Assembly (NCBI GenBank): GCA_963783965.1
Contig: CAWAPQ010000014.1
Span: 1 to 64,000 of the forward strand
Source of the DNA: Bog-473 sp963783965
Lineage (GTDB): Bacteria; Actinomycetota; Acidimicrobiia; Acidimicrobiales; RAAP-2
DNA length: 64,000 nucleotides
Direction of reading: 5' to 3'
In this document: piece after piece, positions 1 to 6,105 of the stretch
How the letters are laid out: every line of letters begins with the position of its first letter
Numbering within the stretch: position 1 is the first letter of the stretch
Program-made: the position numbers and the translations under genes
The notes under the pieces: generated by a model
The model's database searches: none
What the model was told of the DNA's origin: nothing
Seen by the model: only the letters and a program-made list of their open reading frames with translations

Positions 1-1820
1 TCCGCACCGCACTCGGATTCGTTCCCAATGTCTGGGATACCCGGCCCCCGCTTGCGCCAACGCATCAGCGACCACCGAGGACGAGCTCGCCCGTTGGCGC
101 CTCCGAGCAGACCAGTTGGTCATGGTCGAGACGAGGCATCCCTCGCCGGGACCTTCGCTCTCGACGAGCTCGTGGGCGCCGCCGCGAGAGCGGGGGCAAA
201 GGTCGTCTTGGTCGGCGAGTACGGGCCACTCGTAGCGCGGTCGAGGCCGGAGGCGCCTTCGCCGCCCTGGTGCGCGATCGTGAAGGTCTCGCCCCCGAAC
301 TGACCGACGTGCGCCGCTTCCATCACCTCTGGGAGAAGAGGGCCAGCGTCGAGCTCCGGATGGGTTCACCGACGCCATCGATGCCTCTAGACCAACGACC
401 GGATCGCCGATGGCGACCGCGACCAGATGCTCGACGCCCTGTACTTGGCCTGGGAGAAGACGGTGCCGGAATCGGGTCAGACAAGCCTGATGATCGCCGG
501 CGACCTTCGTACCGTGAGCGAACTCAACGACCGGGCCCGGGCCGACCGAGTCGCCGCCCGTGCGGTGAGTGAGCACGGGTTGGCGGTGGCGGGGGGAGGA
601 ACAGCGGGGGTTGGCGACCTGGTGATCAGTCGCCAGAACGACCGACGCCTTTCCACGGGACAACACTGGGTCCGCAACGGTGATCGATGGGTTGTCACAG
701 CGACACATCACGATGGGACGATGACGGTGCAACGGGCGAACGGTGGCGGCGTGGTAGTCCTCCCGGCCGCCTACGTCTCCGAACATCTCGAGCTGGCCTA
801 CGCATCGAGCAGGCATCGGGCGCAAGGCGGCAGGATCAACACCGCCCATGCACTGGTCTCAACGACGACCACCCGCGAAGTGCTCTACGTCATGGCGACG
901 AGAGGCCGGGCGTCTAACCGTCTCTACGTCGACACCCACTACGACCCTGACCCACAGACCTCCCACGACCAAGCATTCGAACCGATAACTGTCAAGGAGG
1001 TTGTGGTCGGGGTCTTGTGCAACCAGGGGGCCGACGTGGCCGCCCACCGACATGATCAGGCGGCAATTGGCGGAGGCCGAGGGTATGGAAAGGCTGTCGG
1101 CCGAATACCTGACGTTGGCCACGATGGCCCAGCAAGAACGCTGGGATCGCCTCCTCGCCCGATCAGGACTGAGTGGCGCAGAACTCAAGCCCGTTCGGGC
1201 CAGCGCAGCGTACGGCCCGCTTCAGGCCGCCTTCCGCCGACGCCGAAGCCCGTGGCCTCGACATAGAGGCCGCTCTTCCTCGCCTACAACGTGGCCGATG
1301 ACCTTCGCCAATGCTGTCGACGTTGCCGCCTTACTGCACGGCCGGGTGGATCGCTGGACCCAGGCGGCCGGTGGTCGGAACCGGCAAGCCGACAACCTGA
1401 TCGCCGGCCTCATCCCACGGATCCAGCGCGTGAGCGACCCCCAGCCAGCGCACGCGTAATCGAGCGTGACCAGGCCATGGAAGGGCGAGCCCGTTCACTA
1501 GCCGACCAAGCCGTGGAGTCCGGCGAGAGTTGGATACAACGTCTCGGGACCCCGCCAGCTTCCCCGGCCCGGACGAACGCTGGATAAGGGAAGTCTCGAC
1601 CATCGCCGCCTACCGGGACCGCTGGCACCTCAGCGGACAGAACCCAGTTGGCAAGCTGGGCAACACGATCAGTATCGAACAGACGAGTCAACGCCAGCGG
1701 GCACTGGCTGCGGCCGACCGTGCCACCGCTCTCAGTCGTGTCGAGAGCAACCAATCTCGAACCATTGGTAGCGCTGAGATACAAGCGCACGTTGACGCGG
1801 GAAGAGGCGTCGAGCTGTAA
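1..1820 (+). pseudogene. Decayed MobF (TrwC/TraA-type) relaxase-helicase, C-terminal part
   Basis: The C-terminal portion of a conjugative relaxase can be followed through several frames, so at least four frameshifts are present. In order, one reads a helicase motif II/III segment (DEASLAGTFALDELVGAA, then GAKVVLVG) near 135-215, a segment reading VRDREGLAPELTDVRRFHHL at about 270-330, LDALYLAWEK at 430, and the late helicase motif YASSRHRAQGGRINTAHAL at 800-855. A typical helical tail follows (GMERLSAEYLTLA at about 1085; VDRWTQAAGG at about 1345; REVSTIAAYRDRWH at about 1590), ending GVEL-stop at 1820. The N-terminal relaxase domain would lie left of the window. In the family this protein nicks oriT and unwinds plasmid DNA; here it cannot be made. 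It marks the remains of an integrative or conjugative element. Confidence 0.8.
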
Positions 1821-2056
1821 GCAAGCACACGAATGCGAAGGCGATGGCCCAATCGGATGACGAAACGAGGCGATGGCCACGACCTTGGGGGACAGGCTCT
1901 CGCTTTCGACGTGTACCATCGCCGCGAGACCGCCATACAGCCCTACAACATGGCGCTCGTTCTGGAGTAGACCCGCTTCGGCCCACAAGGGTTGGTGGGT
2001 TTCAGGCGCGCTCTAGGGCTTATGCCCCATAGGCCGAGCCTCGACTGCCGACGAAG

Positions 2057-2605
2057 TCACGGTGACTGGGGACCAAGCGCCGCGATGGCTTCGTCGAGCA
2101 GCGGAAGAGTTCGATCTGGAAGCGGGTCTTCGGGAAAGAACTCCTCATACAGCTCCAACGCCTCGGCAACGCTGGTGATGCCACATCTTTTGACGAGGAA
2201 GTTGATGTCGAGGCGGTCCCACGACCCACGGCCGGCCCGCATTTTCATGGCCATCATCGATCGCTCATCGGCGGCGACGATCTCAACGTTCCCCGACTTG
2301 AGTATCGGTTGCCAGTTGGGCTCCTTGAATATCGGTATGAACTGTTGAGCCGAGTTGTTTAGCCATTCGGCACCGAGACCTCGGCGTTCACCGATCTCAG
2401 CGGCGACGGCGAGAACGTCATCTGTGGGATGCATCGATCCATCAATGTCTCCCGTGCTGAAACGAGCATCGAAGGCAAGCACCATGACCGCTCCGCCAAC
2501 CAGGCAGATCTTGGCCTTGACGTTGAGAGCGTTGAGTTGGTTTGCAAGCTCGGCGAGTGCCGACTCCATTTCGTCCCGGTTGAGATCAGACACTCTCAAG
2601 TTCAT
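2057..2605 (-). CDS. Nucleotidyltransferase-fold protein (DUF6036-like), putative toxin partner
   Basis: A 182-aa protein with a nucleotidyltransferase signature near its N-terminus: CLVGGAVMVLAF at about residues 34-45, then GDIDGSM at about 52-58, giving GG...DxD. DUF6036-like proteins with this fold are often paired with small HTH proteins. The ATG at 2605 is preferred because homologous-looking sequence begins there. It lies inside the end of the upstream XRE gene (20-nt overlap), so the two are probably translationally coupled. A longer in-frame start exists at 2767 but would run deep into the XRE gene. Context (tRNA attachment scar, relaxase relic) suggests cargo of a mobile element. 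The toxin role is inference; it could also be a solitary nucleotide-transfer enzyme. Confidence 0.7.
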   Translation of the reverse strand: MNLRVSDLNRDEMESALAELANQLNALNVKAKICLVGGAVMVLAFDARFSTGDIDGSMHPTDDVLAVAAEIGERRGLGAEWLNNSAQQFIPIFKEPNWQPILKSGNVEIVAADERSMMAMKMRAGRGSWDRLDINFLVKRCGITSVAEALELYEEFFPEDPLPDRTLPLLDEAIAALGPQSP

Positions 2606-3206
2606 CTTCCGCAGCAAACACGCCATGACGGATGAGCGCTCCAGGAGAGTTGGCGATCTCCCAGGTGTGGAATCTCGGGTTCTTGGACAGATACCAAAAG
2701 GGTCGATTGAACCTATTCGGGTCATTGGTCCAGCGAGGTGGAGAGATCGCCTTCCTGGCCGCCTCATCTTCGACTATCGCAGCGAGGAAAGCATCCCAAC
2801 GCGTGTCCCCGACGAGGCCTGGGGCCTGGCAGGTAAGGGTATCGAATTCCTCATGACTTGATCGCCGGAGGGCGTCTTTCAGATCGATGACAGCGCGAAG
2901 CGCACCATCCTCACGAATATCGAGCGACAGCCCTTCGCCCGCATCCCCATACAGCCGATCTTTGATCGTGTTGGCGGTGGCAACCGCACTGTGCCGCGGC
3001 AAAGGGACCAGCCGTATGGCGATCGACTGGCCGGCGGACTCGGCGATCCTGCTCAGCAGGGTGAGTGATGGCTCTCTTTGTCCAACTTCGACTTCGGCGA
3101 TAGTCGATTGGGGGACACCAGCCTTCGCGGCCAAGTCGCGCTGAGTCAGGCCATTGTCTCGCCGCAACTGGCGAAGGATTGCGCTCGCTTCGGCTTTTCC
3201 ATCCAC
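2586..3206 (-). CDS. XRE-family regulator, putative antitoxin/repressor of the nucleotidyltransferase pair
   Basis: A 206-aa protein beginning with a classical XRE helix-turn-helix (residues about 10-60; LTQRDLAAKAGVPQSTIAEV contains the two helices). A C-terminal region of about 130 residues (ends ALIRHGVFAAEDELESV) fits no family I recognise. The start is GTG at 3206. A TATCAT -10-like hexamer lies only 7-12 nt upstream, so the transcript is probably leaderless, which is common in actinobacteria. The imperfect palindrome that covers this -10 region is the likely self-operator. It is first in a two-gene unit with the nucleotidyltransferase, the usual order for an autoregulated antitoxin-toxin pair, but no experiment-like evidence is available from sequence. 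Confidence 0.75.
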   Translation of the reverse strand: MDGKAEASAILRQLRRDNGLTQRDLAAKAGVPQSTIAEVEVGQREPSLTLLSRIAESAGQSIAIRLVPLPRHSAVATANTIKDRLYGDAGEGLSLDIREDGALRAVIDLKDALRRSSHEEFDTLTCQAPGLVGDTRWDAFLAAIVEDEAARKAISPPRWTNDPNRFNRPFWYLSKNPRFHTWEIANSPGALIRHGVFAAEDELESV

Positions 3207-3220
3207 GGTGTTATGATACC
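3207..3220 (-). promoter_or_regulatory. Promoter and candidate operator of the XRE gene
   Basis: GGTGTTATGATACC reads as an imperfect palindrome (10 of 14 positions symmetric) and touches the GTG start. On the minus strand it contains TATCAT as a -10 element with transcription expected at or next to the start codon. This is the expected place for XRE autorepression; the binding is inferred. Confidence 0.45.
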
Positions 3221-3414
3221 AGATGACAGATCAGACTAGACCGGCGGAGTGGGACCGGATCCGTCACAACCCCCGGGCCTGCCACGGAGAACCTCCCCCA
3301 CTATCCAACCCACTATTTGGGTGGTACTGGGTGGAAATCAACCGAATCCCTGGATCGACACCGGATATACTCGCAGGTCACAGACTTGGGCTGACTCCAC
3401 GGACTCCTCTGCCT

Positions 3415-3460
3415 CGGACTCTTAATCCGCAGGTTTCGGGTTCGAATCCCGAGGGGCGCA
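3415..3460 (+). other. tRNA-Lys(CUU) 3' fragment, attachment-site scar
   Basis: The sequence gives one side of an anticodon arm with CTT in the loop (loop CTCTTAA, 3' stem TCCGC), a variable region, a perfect T-arm (TCGGG-TTCGAAT-CCCGA), and the 3' acceptor strand GGGGCGC plus discriminator A at 3460. No CCA is encoded. The matching 5' acceptor strand GCGCCCC and the D-arm are absent upstream, and position 27 no longer pairs, so this is not a functional tRNA. A lone 3' end is what site-specific integration into a tRNA gene leaves at the distal junction. The polarity says the element lies to the left, where the relaxase relic is. Confidence 0.75.
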
Positions 3461-3464
3461 CTGA

Positions 3465-3545
3465 ATGCCATTGACCCCGTTTGGGCGACAGGCGTTATAA
3501 GAGTTGGGTCGTGAGCTACCAGGAGGCGATGCCATTAACCCCGTT
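3465..3545 (+). repeat. Direct repeat pair next to the tRNA scar
   Basis: A 17-nt sequence, ATGCCATTGACCCCGTT at 3465-3481, recurs with one mismatch (A for G) at 3529-3545, 64 bp apart. It sits between the tRNA-Lys 3' fragment and the merR-like gene. It may be a trace of repeated integration/excision or an integrase arm site; function unknown. Confidence 0.5.
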
Positions 3546-3554
3546 GGAGCGGGG

Positions 3555-4040
3555 CTAACGAGACACCCTCTCAGTGGCGTCAAGCTCTCGGCGGCTATGG
3601 CGTAGCCGTGTCCCGACGGCCACTCGCTCGTCCTTGAACGCCTGAATGCGCGAGAGCGTCTCGTCGAGCCGTTCCAGGAGCTGGTCGTTGGCCGCAATTC
3701 CCTCGTCGAGAAGTTCGCGGCGACGGGAGGGCAAGAGGTCCTCAGCATTGAGTTCGGTCTTCACGCGGTCGAGCACATCGACATCACCGGCGTTGAGCAC
3801 TGTTCGGACTTCGGCCAATGAGAACCCAAGCAGCTCCTGGAGATTTCGTATTCGGCTCACTCTGGCCACGTCCGCTGGAGAATAGAGCCGTTCACCGCTG
3901 GCCCGGTAGCTGCTCGGTTGCAGGAGGCCGACTTCCTCCCAATAACGAAGCGTCCGAGTCGTGACGCCGGTGAGTTTCGCAACCTCACCAATCCGCCACT
4001 CGACTGGCTCCGCCAGCAGCTTGATTGCCTTAACGGGCAT
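3555..4040 (-). CDS. MerR-family transcriptional regulator
   Basis: A 161-aa protein with the N-terminal MerR winged helix (WRIGEVAKLTGVTTRTLRYW near residues 14-33, then YSPADVARV) followed by a long dimerisation helix (residues about 80-150). No cysteine cluster typical of metal sensors is seen, so it belongs with drug- or redox-type MerR regulators. The ATG at 4040 has a strong GGGGGAG ribosome site; a GTG at 4055 is also open. It lies 17 nt downstream of the MFS exporter stop, so the two form an operon read from the palindromic promoter region near 5950. It most likely controls that exporter, activating it when ligand binds. Confidence 0.85.
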   Translation of the reverse strand: MPVKAIKLLAEPVEWRIGEVAKLTGVTTRTLRYWEEVGLLQPSSYRASGERLYSPADVARVSRIRNLQELLGFSLAEVRTVLNAGDVDVLDRVKTELNAEDLLPSRRRELLDEGIAANDQLLERLDETLSRIQAFKDERVAVGTRLRHSRRELDATERVSR

Positions 4041-4057
4041 TTTGCTCTCCCCCACCG

Positions 4058-5881
4058 CTACACCCGGGCCGGCTCGTTGGCGGACTCGGGATTCGTATCG
4101 GCCTTGTTCGCGTCCTCGCGCTCAACGGTAGTCAGCGACGCCTTCGCAATCGATGCATCCGGCACGTCGCTGCCCCTGCTCCAGGACGCGACAGCCGCCA
4201 GAAGACTGGCCACGATGGCGAAGTCAAAGGCAGCGTGGAGACCCGACTTGAACGGGCCTGCAATGAGCGATGGGAAGAAGCTCCTACCGGTCAGGGTCGC
4301 CTGCTGAGACTGCGACAGCTGGGACAGAACATGCGGGCCGACGAGGTGCTGAATCGGGTTATAACCCAGGAGCGCCGCGAACAACGTCGAGACGGGCGGA
4401 AGCTGCGATACCTGGTGCGCCGTCCCACTCGGCACGCCGTGCGTGACCAGCCCGTGGTAGAGGCTCGCGGGCAGCGACGCCGAGAGGCCAGCGATTATCA
4501 GAGAGAAGAAGATCCCGATCGAGAGGACCTGCGCGGAGTTCTGGAAGGTGGTGTTCATGCCCGAGCCGACGCCCCGGTACTCGGCCGGAACGCTGCTCAT
4601 GACCGCCGCACGATTGGGTGAGCCAAACGACGCCATGAACAGACCGGTGAAGAACAACAAGACGGCAAAGAGCGGATAGGGGAAGTCCACCGGTATGAAC
4701 TCCAGAAGGAGGAAGCAGATGGCTGACCCGACCATGCCTCCGCTGGCGAAGAGCCGTGCACCAAAGCGATCCGACAGAACGCCCGAGATCGGTCCGGCGA
4801 TGAGCAGTCCAGCGGTGAGCGGCAGAATGGCGATGCCTGCCCACAGCGGGGTGCGCTCGAAGGTGTAGCCGTGCAACGGCAACCAGATGCCCTGGAGCCA
4901 GATGATCAGGATGAACATCAGGCCACCCCGACTCAATGCTGCCAGCAGGCTGGCGAACAGGCCTGCGCTGAACGCTCTGATCTTGAACAGGTGCAACTGG
5001 AACATGGGTTCGTCGACCCGTGTCTCGATGATGCCGAAGGCGACCAGGAGGACGATACCGAGACCAAAACACGACAGCACGAGCGGGTTCGTCCACCCCA
5101 TGGCATGGCCGCCATACGGTTCGATGCCGTAGGTGATGCCGATCATGATCAGAATCAAGCCCAGCGCAAAGGTGATGTTGCCTGGCCAGTCGATGCGCGC
5201 TGGACGCCGTGGACTCAATTCTCGCAGCAGCAGATATCCCATGAGCGTCCCGAGCAAGCCCACGGGAACCGAGACCAAGAAGATCAGACGCCAGTTGATG
5301 GGAGCGAGGACGCCACCCAAGACCAGGCCGATGAAGGATCCGCTGAAAGCGGCGGCCTGGTTGATACCCATCGCCATACCCCGCTTCCCGGCCGGGAAGG
5401 CATCGGTCAATATGGCGGCGGAGTTGGCCATCAGCATGGCCGCACCGACACCCTGGAAGATCCGCATCACAATGAGCCAGATTCCCCCCGGGTGCCCCGT
5501 CAGCCACGTCACGCTCAACAACAGCGAGAAGAAGGTGAACACGGCAAAGCCGAGGTTGTAGATGCGGACTCGCCCGTAAATGTCGCCCAACCGGCCAAAG
5601 CTGACGACGAGGACGCTGGTGACCACCAGGAATCCCAAGATCATCCACAGCAGGTAGAAGCTGTTGCCCGACACCAACGGATCGATGCCGATGCCGCGGA
5701 AGATGTCCGGGAGGGCAATCAACGTGATGGACCCGTCGATCGTGGCCATCAGCATGCCGAGCGTCGAGACGAACAGCGCCACCCACTTGTAGTTGGGGGG
5801 TATCGGCTGGCTGAAGTCGAGACGGCTGGCACGACGGGATCGTGCGGTCTCCACTCCCGTCACCCCGACTGGATCGATCAT
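4058..5881 (-). CDS. MFS drug exporter, DHA2 (EmrB/QacA) family
   Basis: About 607 aa with some 14 hydrophobic segments. It starts with YKWVALFVSTLGMLMATIDG (first helix with the family's D-x-x-I/V signature) and carries motif A (GRLGDIYGRVRIYN) between helices 2 and 3 and the helix-5 motif (GSFIGLVLGGVLA). The length is somewhat above the usual 500 or so because of a periplasmic loop (residues about 480-540) and a soluble C-terminus. It would be a proton-coupled efflux pump in the inner membrane; substrate unknown. The ATG at 5881 was chosen; a TTG at 5923 is possible, and neither has a clear ribosome site. It is first gene of an operon with the MerR regulator. Confidence 0.85.
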   Translation of the reverse strand: MIDPVGVTGVETARSRRASRLDFSQPIPPNYKWVALFVSTLGMLMATIDGSITLIALPDIFRGIGIDPLVSGNSFYLLWMILGFLVVTSVLVVSFGRLGDIYGRVRIYNLGFAVFTFFSLLLSVTWLTGHPGGIWLIVMRIFQGVGAAMLMANSAAILTDAFPAGKRGMAMGINQAAAFSGSFIGLVLGGVLAPINWRLIFLVSVPVGLLGTLMGYLLLRELSPRRPARIDWPGNITFALGLILIMIGITYGIEPYGGHAMGWTNPLVLSCFGLGIVLLVAFGIIETRVDEPMFQLHLFKIRAFSAGLFASLLAALSRGGLMFILIIWLQGIWLPLHGYTFERTPLWAGIAILPLTAGLLIAGPISGVLSDRFGARLFASGGMVGSAICFLLLEFIPVDFPYPLFAVLLFFTGLFMASFGSPNRAAVMSSVPAEYRGVGSGMNTTFQNSAQVLSIGIFFSLIIAGLSASLPASLYHGLVTHGVPSGTAHQVSQLPPVSTLFAALLGYNPIQHLVGPHVLSQLSQSQQATLTGRSFFPSLIAGPFKSGLHAAFDFAIVASLLAAVASWSRGSDVPDASIAKASLTTVEREDANKADTNPESANEPARV

Positions 5882-5938
5882 GGAATCACGCGGAGGGGTG
5901 GATCGGCGACCTGCAGCTTGCAAGAGCGAAATTGAGTT

Positions 5939-5970
5939 ACGTTCACGTCAACTAAGTCTAACGTGAACGT
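5939..5970. promoter_or_regulatory. Perfect inverted repeat upstream of the exporter-MerR operon
   Basis: ACGTTCACGT (5939-5948) and ACGTGAACGT (5961-5970) are exact reverse complements separated by 12 bp. The repeat lies 58 bp before the preferred exporter start. MerR regulators bind dyads in the promoter spacer of their own operons, so this is the natural operator for the MerR protein encoded two genes on. The binding itself is inferred. Confidence 0.7.
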
Positions 5971-6105
5971 GAGATGCTCATTTCGTCACCATGCTGGGGA
6001 GCTGCTCCCCGCCAGCATTGACTGTACGGAGGCGCCGGCACGCTCCGGAGCACGGGTGTGCTGTCACAAAAGGGCTGGTCACACCCCTCCGGTAGGTTGG
6101 GCCAC

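Noticed and set aside
1844..2032. Small plus-strand frame of 62 codons after the relaxase relic
   Set aside because: No ribosome site, arginine-rich translation and no similarity I can recognise; treated as non-coding.
3415..3460. Functional tRNA-Lys gene
   Set aside because: The acceptor 5' strand, D-arm and one anticodon-stem base are missing; only the 3' part is present.
4871..5935. Open frame of 354 codons on the plus strand across the first exporter
   Set aside because: Antisense to a well-formed MFS gene; the translation is low-complexity and rich in D, Q, E and H with no fold.
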